DNA of 64,000 nt from Sphingomonas flavalba (GTDB lineage Bacteria > Pseudomonadota > Alphaproteobacteria > Sphingomonadales > Sphingomonadaceae), in NCBI RefSeq assembly GCF_004796535.1, contig NZ_SPHY01000015.1, forward strand, positions 1 to 64,000, in the 5' to 3' direction. The position numbers and the translations under genes are program-made. Positions within the stretch are counted from its first letter, which is position 1. Every line of letters starts with the position of its first letter. The notes beneath the pieces were generated by a model. That model had not been told where the DNA came from. It ran no database searches and was given only the letters and a program-made list of their open reading frames with translations. This document shows positions 37,261-45,545 of the stretch, in pieces.

Positions 37261-37283
37261 TTGGTTGATCCTTTATGGAGGAA

Positions 37284-39641
37284 TCAGAATAAATTATCCT
37301 CGATCGACCGCCATGTCGGATCATCGAAGCGCAGACCCACTGCGGGATCGTAGAGCGACTGGTTTCTCAGAACGACGAAGCGATCGCCATAATCATCAGG
37401 GCGTATCGCCTGCGCGGCGCCGGCGCTGAGCAGTTTCTCGCGCGCCTTCGCGGGCACTGGGACGATATATTGCTGAAGTTTGCGCTGGGCGCCCGCCGGC
37501 AGGAACGGCCTGTCTTCCATGTCGCGGATCAAGGTCTCGATCTCCCCACGACCTTCCTCATTCTCCCCCCAAGGCACGATCACGGGGTCCATCGCATCGT
37601 CGATCATGCGGAATGCCCGCGCGATACGCGCAAAGGGAAATTCCAGCTTGCGAGCGGTATCGCGAATGGCCGACATGATGGGAAAACGCGCGCCATCCAG
37701 CGTCGCCGCATCGAGCGCGTCATAACCCTGCTCCCAATAGAGCCAGCGATAATATTCCCGCACCGCGTCCAGCCCAAGCACATCGCCGTTCCTGGTGCGC
37801 AGGACGCTCTTCGCCGCCTGGTAAAAGGGCTTGATCATGTCCGGAACAGGCTTGCGCCCTTCTACCGGCGCCGGCTCGAACACGACCGTCCGGCCGAATG
37901 CTTCCCCAAGCGGCCCCAATTCACCGTTGCGATTGGCTCTCCCTGCACTTTGCGCGATGCTCGCCAGGCCCGCGGCGGCGCGCCAGACCTCCGGGAAACT
38001 GATGTCCACCCCCGCCTCGATCAGGCTGGTGGCGACCAACCGCGCCGGCAATCCCGTCTTTAGCGCCTCGCGGGCCTTCGCCAGAACCGCGCGGCGATGG
38101 CGCGCACACATCAGCGTGGTCAGGTGAATGGCGCCATCTTGCTCCCGGATCGCCTCGAACAGTGCGCGCGCATGGGCGCGGCTGTTGACGATGCACAGCA
38201 TCTGCGGCTGTTCGGCGAATCGGGCGGCGATCTCCTCATCGCTTACGGGCTCGCGCCGCCATTCGACATTCACTCGCTTCAGTTTGTCATACAGCCCATT
38301 GGGATCGGGCGCGAGTTCACGTTCATCGGGTATCGTCAGTCCTTCGACGGCATTTTTCCCGCTTTTCGGCAGCGCCTCGTCCTGCGTCCGTAGCGCCGGT
38401 TGTGTCGCCGTGCACAGGATGACGCTCGCACCATAGTTACGCGCCAGTTCGTCAATCGCCGCCACGCACGGACGCAACAGATGCACCGGGATCGATTGCG
38501 CTTCGTCGAGAATGATGACGCTCTTTGCCAGATTGTGCAGCTTGCGCGCCTTGCTGGTGCGGGATGCGAACAGACTCTCGAAGAATTGCACCGCCGTGGT
38601 CACGACGATCGGCGCATCCCAATTTTCCGCGTCGCGGCGCAGCTTGGCGAGGCCGCCCGGCCCCTCCACTTCCTCATCATTGCCGCTCGCCGGCTGCTGC
38701 TGATCCCAGTCGAAACTGGAATGGTGCTCAAGAACAGCATCACCAAGCCCTATATCTTCACGGAAGATTTTTGCAGTCTGTTCAATAATAGATGAAAAAG
38801 GGATAATATAAATAACACGCTGAAGATTGTGCACCTCCGCATGTCTTATCGCGAAACTGAGCGAGGTCAGCGTCTTACCGCCGCCGGTCGGCACGGTCAG
38901 GGTGAACAAGCCCGGCGGCAGCGCCGCCTTCGCGTTGGCATGGTCGAGAATTTCAGAACGAAGCTGGTTGACCGGCGTGTCGTCGCGACGATGTCGCGTC
39001 ACGAAGTCGCTCACACGCCTGATATGCCCCGGCTGGATAACGCCGCCCCGGGGCGGAGGCTCCTCTCCCCGGGACCGCGCATAGAAGACTTCGGTTTCGA
39101 GGAAATCGGCATCGACAAGGCAGGAAAACAGCATTCGGACGAGGAACGCCAATGAAAAGCCTCGTTCGATGACGTTGGGATCGAGCGTCGGCAAACCGGC
39201 CGGCAGCGTCTCGGCGGTCGGCAGGTCCGATACATAGTCCTGCCAGCCTTCATAATCCTCAACCTCTTTTGCCAGCCGCAATAACAGGTTGCCGCCCTCA
39301 TGGCCGGCTCCATCCATCAACCCCGCATGATGCCCCGCGATGCCGAACGCCATCATGCGGCCGATCTGACTGCCATAAAGAGCGACGGCTTCCTTGGCCC
39401 CCGCCGTGCTGTGATCCGGCCCTTTGAGACCAGCCTTGTCGGCAGGCCGGCGAATATAGGCCTGATAGGCAAGCGCAGCCTTGCCAATGTCATGCAACAA
39501 TCCCATGGCCAGCGCCATCCTCGACGCGCCGAACCATCTGGCAAAGTCGGCTGCTCTTCGGCCGACCGCCGCAAGGTGATGCGGCAGGGGTTCCCAACTC
39601 TCTTCGGGCCGCCCTTCGACCGAATGTGCGAATCTCTTCAT
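37284..39641 (-). CDS. cas3: Cas3, type I CRISPR nuclease-helicase
   Basis: The 785-residue protein has an N-terminal HD nuclease (HHLAAVGRRAADFARWFGAS, with the His-Asp pair in GLLHDIGKAA at 50-51, and the later GPDHSTAG and GIAGHHAG). A superfamily 2 helicase follows: Walker A in LTVPTGGGKTLTSLSFAIRH near residue 250, the DEAQ box in VIILDEAQSIPVHLL, motif III TAT, and motif VI in QSAGRANRNGELG. All parts look intact and the length is normal for I-C Cas3. It is the first gene of the operon; downstream are cas5c and the cas8c stub. Confidence 0.93.
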   Translation of the reverse strand: MKRFAHSVEGRPEESWEPLPHHLAAVGRRAADFARWFGASRMALAMGLLHDIGKAALAYQAYIRRPADKAGLKGPDHSTAGAKEAVALYGSQIGRMMAFGIAGHHAGLMDGAGHEGGNLLLRLAKEVEDYEGWQDYVSDLPTAETLPAGLPTLDPNVIERGFSLAFLVRMLFSCLVDADFLETEVFYARSRGEEPPPRGGVIQPGHIRRVSDFVTRHRRDDTPVNQLRSEILDHANAKAALPPGLFTLTVPTGGGKTLTSLSFAIRHAEVHNLQRVIYIIPFSSIIEQTAKIFREDIGLGDAVLEHHSSFDWDQQQPASGNDEEVEGPGGLAKLRRDAENWDAPIVVTTAVQFFESLFASRTSKARKLHNLAKSVIILDEAQSIPVHLLRPCVAAIDELARNYGASVILCTATQPALRTQDEALPKSGKNAVEGLTIPDERELAPDPNGLYDKLKRVNVEWRREPVSDEEIAARFAEQPQMLCIVNSRAHARALFEAIREQDGAIHLTTLMCARHRRAVLAKAREALKTGLPARLVATSLIEAGVDISFPEVWRAAAGLASIAQSAGRANRNGELGPLGEAFGRTVVFEPAPVEGRKPVPDMIKPFYQAAKSVLRTRNGDVLGLDAVREYYRWLYWEQGYDALDAATLDGARFPIMSAIRDTARKLEFPFARIARAFRMIDDAMDPVIVPWGENEEGRGEIETLIRDMEDRPFLPAGAQRKLQQYIVPVPAKAREKLLSAGAAQAIRPDDYGDRFVVLRNQSLYDPAVGLRFDDPTWRSIEDNLF

Positions 39642-40062
39642 GGCCCCCGCCCTTAAGGCAATTATTTCATTCGCTTAAACAACGTCTGCCTGTCCAGCGA
39701 AAGACCGACTCGCGCCTCGTGAGCGGCCCAAGGGAACGGCCGCTTTTCGATGTCCTTTCCCGAAACCAGTCAGTCGGCACCGGCCAAGCTCCCAGTCATT
39801 CGCGCGGCGAATATCTGCGGCGCGATCGAACGGCCGGAACCCTCGGCGGCTCTCCGGAAGGAACCGTTCCGGATCGCCCGACAGGTACCGAATTCTTCGA
39901 ATTATGCGCGTTTGGAAAATGCAAACTTCTCTGTTCTCGCTCCAAAACAGGAAATTACAAGCGGAGGCTAGTTCGCGCCCGACTGCATCGCGCACCATTT
40001 TTCCCTGCGACCAGAACCGGTAACCGGCCATCGCTGGCCCCCACCGGCGCAGGGGAGAGGAA
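39642..40062. other. Gap upstream of cas3; no CRISPR array
   Basis: The 420 bases between cas3 and the cytochrome c gene hold no direct repeats of CRISPR size and no protein-like frame. The first ~40 bases next to cas3 are AT-rich (AATTATTTCATTCGC) and may carry its promoter. The stretch forms the boundary between the cas remnant and the catabolic island. Confidence 0.5.
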
Positions 40063-40512
40063 TCAGTCGAAGGCGATCGAATCCAGCTCGGCCGGGTCGA
40101 TTACCTCGCGCGCACCGGCGGGGAATGCGTTGGCGTGGAGGATGGCGGCGACCATGTCGATATTGCCTTGGGGCCCGGCTTTTCCCGGCGTGTCGGGCAG
40201 CGGCGGCATCGTCGTCATGATCTTTTCGTAGAGTTGGCCGACGGTCATCCCGCGCCAGCGGCCGAGGAATTCGGGATCGGCCAGCGCCGGCCCCGATTCG
40301 CCGCCGTTGAACAGCTCGCCATGGCAGGCGGAGCATTGGCGGATATAGAGGCCCATGCCCCGCTGCGCCTGCGCCGCGCTGTAGACGCCGTCGGCAACCG
40401 AGCGCCGCTCCGGGGCCTGCCCCGCCGAAGCGAAAGCGGCGACGGCGGCCGCCCCGCCGCCGAGCAGCATCAGCAGCGGGGCACCGGCCCTGGCCAACAC
40501 GAAACGGATCAC
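40063..40512 (-). CDS. Mono-heme cytochrome c, class I
   Basis: The 149-residue protein starts at GTG 40512 (overlapping the oxidase stop as GTGA) with a signal or anchor helix, APLLMLLGGGAAAVAAFASA. The heme site is CSACH at residues 60-64 (YIRQCSACHGELFNGGESG), and a likely axial Met lies in KIMTTMPPLPD. It resembles the cytochromes linked to periplasmic dehydrogenases. Tight coupling to the FMN oxidase gene suggests that it takes electrons from one or both alpha-hydroxy-acid oxidases. The last gene of the leftward operon. Confidence 0.87.
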   Translation of the reverse strand: MIRFVLARAGAPLLMLLGGGAAAVAAFASAGQAPERRSVADGVYSAAQAQRGMGLYIRQCSACHGELFNGGESGPALADPEFLGRWRGMTVGQLYEKIMTTMPPLPDTPGKAGPQGNIDMVAAILHANAFPAGAREVIDPAELDSIAFD

Positions 40513-41780
40513 AGGCGATACTCCTCCCACGGCAGGCGCACCATGCCGCGCTTCACCGCCGCCAGATTCGGTGCGCCGGCGATCCCCATCGATACCGTCA
40601 ATTCGGCGGCGAGCAACTCCATCACCCGCTGCACCCCGACCGAGCCGAAAGCGGCGACGCCCCAGGCGGGCGGGCGGCCGACCATCACCGCCTTCGCGCC
40701 CAGCGCCAGCGCCTTCAGCACGTCGCTGCCGCGCCGGATGCCGCCGTCGAGCATCACCGGGATCCGCCCGCGCACAGCCTCGACGCATTCGGGCAGGGCG
40801 ACCAGCGTCGGCACCGCGCCGTCATAAGCGCGGCCGCCATGGTTGGAGACGACGATGCCGTCCGCCCCGTACTTGACCGCGGCGGCGGCGTCCTCCGCAT
40901 TCAATATGCCCTTGACCACTACCGGCAGCGGCGAGGCTTCCTTCAGCCAGCTTATATACTCCCAGCTCAGGCTGGGGATCACCGGCGCGAGCACTCCCGA
41001 CCGGTAATTGTGGAACTTGTTCCGGATGTTGCGGTCGCGGTTCGGAGTATAGGGGTGGTCGACCGTCACCCCCAGCCAGGCGGCGCCGGCATCGGTATAT
41101 TGCTTCGCCCAGGTCTGGGCGAGCTGCCTGTTGCGATGGCCGAGCTGGCATATCCACCAGTTCGGGCACTGGCCCGCCTGCTTCAGATCGTCGATGAAGG
41201 CGAGCGCGTTGGTGACGCCGTAGAAGGCGTTGGCGTCGTGCGCGCCGATCGCGGCCAGCCGGTCCCCGTCCGGCACGACGGTGTTCTTCGTGGTTGGATC
41301 GAGGATGATCGGATAGGCGAGCTTCTGGCCCAGGATTTCGACCGACGTGTCGATCCGGCTGACGTCGACGCCGACATGCTGGCGCAGCCTGGTCAATTCA
41401 TAGGCCCTGATATTGTCGGTCAGCGTATATTCGTCTTCCGATCCACTGCTGACATATTCGAAATGCGCGACGTCGAGGGTGCGGGCGGACGCCTGCTCGA
41501 TCTCGTGGATGTTGACCGGCCCCATCACCTTCATCCCGTGCTGGGGCGGGTATTGCTTGCCGTTGGTCGCGTCGAGGGCGAACGGGCGCGGCCCCGGTAT
41601 CGTCTGGGCGACGGCGTTAACGGAATAGCCGGCGGCGAGCGCGCCGAGCGCCGCCATGAACTGGCGCCGGCCAGCGCCCGATTCCTCGAACGCGCGCAGG
41701 CTATCGAGCGCGACGCGGCCGGGGTCTTCCTCTCCCTGAGTATAGCCCCCGGTCAGCCATTTCTGAAACTGGTTGGTCAT
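40509..41780 (-). CDS. FMN-dependent alpha-hydroxy-acid oxidase/dehydrogenase (I)
   Basis: The 423-residue protein belongs to the lactate/mandelate/glycolate oxidase family. The FMN and substrate residues are visible: Lys in LPVVVKGILNAEDAAA, the active His-Arg pair in VVSNHGGRAYDGAVP, and LDGGIRRGSDVLKALALGAK for phosphate binding. An N-terminal extension includes GRRQFMAALGALAAGYSVNA, possibly a Tat-type signal, so it may be periplasmic. The ATG at 41780 has GAAGAGG upstream. It follows the second oxidase (46-base gap) and overlaps the cytochrome gene. The substrate is unknown. Confidence 0.88.
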   Translation of the reverse strand: MTNQFQKWLTGGYTQGEEDPGRVALDSLRAFEESGAGRRQFMAALGALAAGYSVNAVAQTIPGPRPFALDATNGKQYPPQHGMKVMGPVNIHEIEQASARTLDVAHFEYVSSGSEDEYTLTDNIRAYELTRLRQHVGVDVSRIDTSVEILGQKLAYPIILDPTTKNTVVPDGDRLAAIGAHDANAFYGVTNALAFIDDLKQAGQCPNWWICQLGHRNRQLAQTWAKQYTDAGAAWLGVTVDHPYTPNRDRNIRNKFHNYRSGVLAPVIPSLSWEYISWLKEASPLPVVVKGILNAEDAAAAVKYGADGIVVSNHGGRAYDGAVPTLVALPECVEAVRGRIPVMLDGGIRRGSDVLKALALGAKAVMVGRPPAWGVAAFGSVGVQRVMELLAAELTVSMGIAGAPNLAAVKRGMVRLPWEEYRL

Positions 41781-41826
41781 GCGAACCTCTTCCCGAATAG
41801 CGGCATGCGTTGAAGGTGGCGGCCGG

Positions 41827-43086
41827 TCAGCCCGGCTTGTACGCCTTCCACGCGGGGCGGATGAAGCTGCGGTCGACGCCACGCATCGTGCCGGCGCCGG
41901 ACAGGGCGAGGGCGATGCGGGTTTCGCCCTCCAGCACCTCTATAACCCGCTGCACTCCTTCCTGGCCGAACGCGGCGAGACCCCAGAGATAGGGGCGGCC
42001 AATCATGATCGCCCGAGCGCCGAGCGCCGCCGCCTTGACGACGTCGCCGCCGCGCCGGACACCGCCGTCGACGAGGACCGGGATCTTCGGCCCGACCGCG
42101 TCAACCACTTCCGGCAAGGCGTGGAGGGTGGAGATCGCGCCGTCGAGGGTGCGGCCGCCGTGGTTCGACACCGAAATCGCGTCGGCCCCGGCGGCGACGG
42201 CGCGCTTCGCGTCCTCTCCGGTGGTGATACCCTTGATCACCAGCGGCAGCTTGCTGGCGCCGCGCACCCATTTCAGCCAATCCCAGTTCATCCGGGGATA
42301 ATAGGGAAAGATCATCCCCGGCTGGAACTGGACGCTGCCACCGTCGCCGGTGTTGTAGCGCGGCGTTTCCGACCACTGGGCTTCCCAATGGTCGCGGCTC
42401 GGCCGGTCGCGGGCACCGGTATAGGGATAGTCGAGCGAGACGCAGAGCGCGGCGGCGCCCAGATCCTCGTTGGTCTTGGCCCAGCGCTCCGCATCCGCCT
42501 GGGTATGATAGCCAAGCGACGATGCCCACCAGACCGGCATCGTCCCCGCCTTGGTCATGTCGGCGATCAGGCCGTGGCGCGGCCCGACCAGAATGGCGCC
42601 AGACTTGTGCGCGGCGAGGATGGTCAGCCGGTCGCCGTCCGGGTGCATCAGCCGGCGCAGGCCGACCGGCCCGAGCAGCACCGGGTGCGGATAGGTCTTG
42701 CCGAACAGCTCGACCGCGGTGTCGACCCGCGACACGTCGACCATCACCTTGCGCCGCACCCAATAGTCGGCGAAGGCGGCGCGATTAGCCTTCAGCGTCA
42801 GTTCGTCGGCAGCGCCGGCGCGGATATAGTTGTAAGCCAGTTCGCTGATCTTGCGGCGGCCGACATCCTCGAACTCGTGCAGGTTGACGACGTTCATGAT
42901 GTCCTGGGAATAAACCGGGATCGTGACCGTCTCGAACCCTTCGCGGTTGGCGGCACGTTGCGCGTCGGCGGCGGACGGCGCAGCCTGCGCCTGTGCCATG
43001 CTCGCCACGCCACCGCCGGCCAGCCCGAGCAGCGTGCGTCGCCGTGGCGAGAAGCCAGCGTTTCCTTGTCCTGATACAACCCGCAT
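41827..43086 (-). CDS. FMN-dependent alpha-hydroxy-acid oxidase/dehydrogenase (II), Tat signal
   Basis: The 419-residue relative of the preceding oxidase has key residues Lys in PLVIKGITTGEDAKRAV, the His-Arg pair in VSNHGGRTLDGAIS and VDGGVRRGGDVVKAAALGAR. The N-terminus FSPRRRTLLGLAGGGVASMA ends in an AQA-type cleavage site and is a good Tat signal, so folding with FMN probably precedes export. The start ATG 43086 is preceded by GAGAGGAA. Two tandem, clearly diverged oxidases suggest successive or stereospecific oxidation of a hydroxy acid. It runs with the transporter and cytochrome genes. Confidence 0.88.
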   Translation of the reverse strand: MRVVSGQGNAGFSPRRRTLLGLAGGGVASMAQAQAAPSAADAQRAANREGFETVTIPVYSQDIMNVVNLHEFEDVGRRKISELAYNYIRAGAADELTLKANRAAFADYWVRRKVMVDVSRVDTAVELFGKTYPHPVLLGPVGLRRLMHPDGDRLTILAAHKSGAILVGPRHGLIADMTKAGTMPVWWASSLGYHTQADAERWAKTNEDLGAAALCVSLDYPYTGARDRPSRDHWEAQWSETPRYNTGDGGSVQFQPGMIFPYYPRMNWDWLKWVRGASKLPLVIKGITTGEDAKRAVAAGADAISVSNHGGRTLDGAISTLHALPEVVDAVGPKIPVLVDGGVRRGGDVVKAAALGARAIMIGRPYLWGLAAFGQEGVQRVIEVLEGETRIALALSGAGTMRGVDRSFIRPAWKAYKPG

Positions 43087-43121
43087 CGCCCGGTTCCTCT
43101 CCCTCTTCTCAATCTGTTTCG

Positions 43122-44540
43122 TCAGGCCATCACCGGCCCGGCCTCGTCGCGGATATCGACCTTGTACGTCTCGCGGATCAGCCAGGCCGCCAGCGCCGAG
43201 ATCAGGCACATCGCCGCCACATAGGCGGAAATCGGAACCGAGCTGCCGTAGCGGGCGAACAGCGCCGTCGCGATCAGCGGCGCCAGCGCGCCGCCGATCA
43301 GCGTGCCAAGTTGATAGGCCAGCGACATGCCGGAATAGCGCACCCTGGTCGCGAAGGTTTCGGTATAGAGCGCGGCGAGCGGCCCGAAGATCATGCCGTT
43401 CAGGAACTGGCCGACGCACAGGCCGATCGCGGCGCTGGCCAGCGTGCCGCCGGCGATCAGCGGAAAGACGGCGAACGCCCACGCGGCGAGCAGCAGCGCG
43501 CTGATGCAGATCACTCCGCGCCGCCCGCGCCGATCGGACAGCCAGGCGCCGAAGAACACGCCCGGCACCATCATCACCGCGCCGAGCAGCACCGCCGCCA
43601 GCATCGTGCTGGTCGTCATCCCGCCCGCCGGACCAGTCCCATAGGCGAGCGAAAAGGAGACGAGCAGGTAGTAGGACGTCTGCATGCCGACGAAGGTACC
43701 GGCGGCGAGCAGGATCTGCCGGGGGTACTGACGCAGCGCCTGTAGCGCCGGCGACTGGCGTTGCTCCTGCGCCAGCCGGTCGGCCGCATCGGCCCGATCG
43801 ATGCCGAGCTTCGCCGCCAGCTCTGCCGCCGCATCGGCCTGACGAGCCTGTTCCGCTTCCTGCAATTCCCGGAAGGCGGTGGTTTCCTCGAACCGCATGT
43901 GGATGAAGATGCTGAGCATGACCAGCACGACGCTGGCGATGAACGGCAGGCGCCAGCCCCAGGCCATGAAATCGTCCGGCGACAGCGTCGACGAGGCGAT
44001 CAGGAAGGCGAGATTGGCGAGGATCGTGCCGATCGGCGCGCCAGCCTGCGCGAAACTGCCGTACCAGCCGCGCCGGTCGTCGGGCGCGTTTTCAAGGATG
44101 ATCAGCACCGCCCCGCCCCACTGGCCGCCGAGCGCGAACCCCTGGACGAAACGAAGGGCGACAAGCAGTAGCGGCGCGAGATTGCCGATCAGTTGATAAG
44201 GAGGCAGCAGGCCGATCAGCGTCGTGGCGCCACCCATCAACATAAGCGCGATGACGAACATCCGCTTGCGCCCGATCCGGTCGCCGAAATGGCCGAACAC
44301 CGCCGCCCCGACCGGGCGGGCAAAAAAGCCGACAGCGAAGGTGCTGAACGAGGCGATCAGCGCGACGAATGGCGAAACGCCTTCCGGGAAGAACACCGTC
44401 GGAAAGACGATCGCGGCGGCGGTTGCGAAAATGAAGAAATCGTAGAATTCGATGCTGGTGCCGACGAGCGAGGTCATCGCCGTCTTTCGCAGATTATGCG
44501 CGACTGCCGCCTGCTGCGAACCGCCCGTTCCAGTCACCAC
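43122..44540 (-). CDS. MFS transporter, metabolite:H+ symporter (MHS) type
   Basis: The 472-residue protein has 12 predicted helices and the MHS signature TSIEFYDFFIFATAAAIVF, then FGHFGDRIGRKRMFVIALML and LRFVQGFALGGQWGGAVLII, with SDRRGRRGVICISALLLAAW in the second half. The central loop has an Ala/Gln-rich helix (QARQADAAAELAAKLG). These carriers import carboxylates such as dicarboxylates, shikimate or aromatic acids. I chose GTG 44540 because GGGGGG lies seven bases before it. It is the first gene of the leftward operon with the two oxidases and cytochrome. Confidence 0.9.
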   Translation of the reverse strand: MVTGTGGSQQAAVAHNLRKTAMTSLVGTSIEFYDFFIFATAAAIVFPTVFFPEGVSPFVALIASFSTFAVGFFARPVGAAVFGHFGDRIGRKRMFVIALMLMGGATTLIGLLPPYQLIGNLAPLLLVALRFVQGFALGGQWGGAVLIILENAPDDRRGWYGSFAQAGAPIGTILANLAFLIASSTLSPDDFMAWGWRLPFIASVVLVMLSIFIHMRFEETTAFRELQEAEQARQADAAAELAAKLGIDRADAADRLAQEQRQSPALQALRQYPRQILLAAGTFVGMQTSYYLLVSFSLAYGTGPAGGMTTSTMLAAVLLGAVMMVPGVFFGAWLSDRRGRRGVICISALLLAAWAFAVFPLIAGGTLASAAIGLCVGQFLNGMIFGPLAALYTETFATRVRYSGMSLAYQLGTLIGGALAPLIATALFARYGSSVPISAYVAAMCLISALAAWLIRETYKVDIRDEAGPVMA

Positions 44541-44864
44541 CCGAATCCCCCCGCGCCAATTCAACCTTTATTGTTCTTTACGTCGGCACGCCCCGGCCCC
44601 GGCGCGTGCGCGCGACGTTATCAGCGACCGTTCCGCAATGGTACGGCACATGGCCGGCAGCACGGCGGAGACACCCTCCATGACGCCAGAGCAGGATGGC
44701 GAACTACTTGTTTTTGCATCCGTCCCCGCTACGTACGGCTTGCTCGCCGCTTCGATTCGGTGATCAGACTATCTATTTTCATTAGCTTGTCTAGTTAAGA
44801 TAAGTAGCTTGCTTGCAAATCTATTCGCCGATAGATTCGTACCATCATCGGGAGCGGGCAGGGA
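44541..44864. promoter_or_regulatory. Divergent control region with two operator-like repeats
   Basis: This 324-base gap separates the leftward transporter operon from the rightward DUF2848 operon. Near its right end are an imperfect repeat CTTGTCT-N5-AGATAAG (44786-44804) and a perfect one, AATCTAT-N6-ATAGATT (44818-44837), the latter 27 bases before the DUF2848 start. AGCT cores recur around them. These are likely regulator sites, possibly for the MarR protein at 47298. No gene is visible in the gap. Confidence 0.45.
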
Positions 44865-45545
44865 ATGATCGAACTCATCGTGCAGGACGCCGGCGGCAAA
44901 ATGGCCCTGCCCTTCGTGCCCACGCAACTGGTCATCGCCGGCTGGACCGGCCGCGACGCCGCCGCACTGGAAGCGCATATCGCCGAGTTGGAGGCGCTGG
45001 GCATCGCCCGGCCGAAGGCGGTACCGATTTTCTACCGCGCCGCCGCCTCGCTGCTGACCACCGCGCCGGTCATCCAGACAGTCGGTCGCGATGCATCCGG
45101 CGAGGTCGAGGCGGTGCTGTGGAAGCACGGTGGAGCGCTGTATGTCGGTGTCGGCTCCGACCATACCGACCGCAAGCTGGAAGCGAGCGGCATTACCCTC
45201 TCCAAGCAGTTGTGCGCCAAGCCGGTTTCGACAACCGTCTGGCGGTGGGCGGAGGTTGCCGGCCATTGGGACCGGGTGGTGCTGCGCTCTCGGCTGCCCT
45301 CGTCCGATGCGCTGTATCAGGAAGGCGCCGCCGCCGCGCTGCGCCGCCCGGACGAATTGCTCGCCCTCTACGAGGCGCGCGCCGGGGCATTGCCGGACGG
45401 CGCGGTGATGTTCTGCGGGACGCTGGCGGTGCATGGCGAGATCCGCTTTTCCCCCGACATGGAGTTGGCGCTGATCGATCCGGTGCTGGGCCGGACGCTC
45501 ACCCACCGTTACGCCGTCGACAGTCTGCCGATCGTCGAGGCATGA
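44865..45545 (+). CDS. DUF2848 protein
   Basis: The 226-residue protein matches DUF2848: LVIAGWTGRDAAALEAHIAE, IARPKAVPIFYRAAASLLTT, APVIQTVGRDASGEVEAVLW and VGVGSDHTDRKLEASGITLS, ending ALIDPVLGRTLTHRYAVDSL. The family is distantly like fumarylacetoacetate-hydrolase-type enzymes in its pattern of acidic and His residues, but no reaction is established to my knowledge. GGGCAGGG lies before the ATG. Its end overlaps the amidase start by ATGA, so the two probably act on one compound. Confidence 0.85.
   Translation: MIELIVQDAGGKMALPFVPTQLVIAGWTGRDAAALEAHIAELEALGIARPKAVPIFYRAAASLLTTAPVIQTVGRDASGEVEAVLWKHGGALYVGVGSDHTDRKLEASGITLSKQLCAKPVSTTVWRWAEVAGHWDRVVLRSRLPSSDALYQEGAAAALRRPDELLALYEARAGALPDGAVMFCGTLAVHGEIRFSPDMELALIDPVLGRTLTHRYAVDSLPIVEA

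Noticed and set aside
39835-39895. GAAC/GTTC repeats upstream of cas3 as a further LexA box
   Set aside because: The spacing between the half-sites is not seven bases, so they do not fit the consensus.
39750-39971. 73-codon frame upstream of cas3
   Set aside because: No Shine-Dalgarno sequence and no family; it lies across an intergenic boundary.
39642-40062. Possible CRISPR array next to cas3
   Set aside because: No repeated 30-37-base unit occurs here or beside the cas8c stub; the motifs seen are not periodic.
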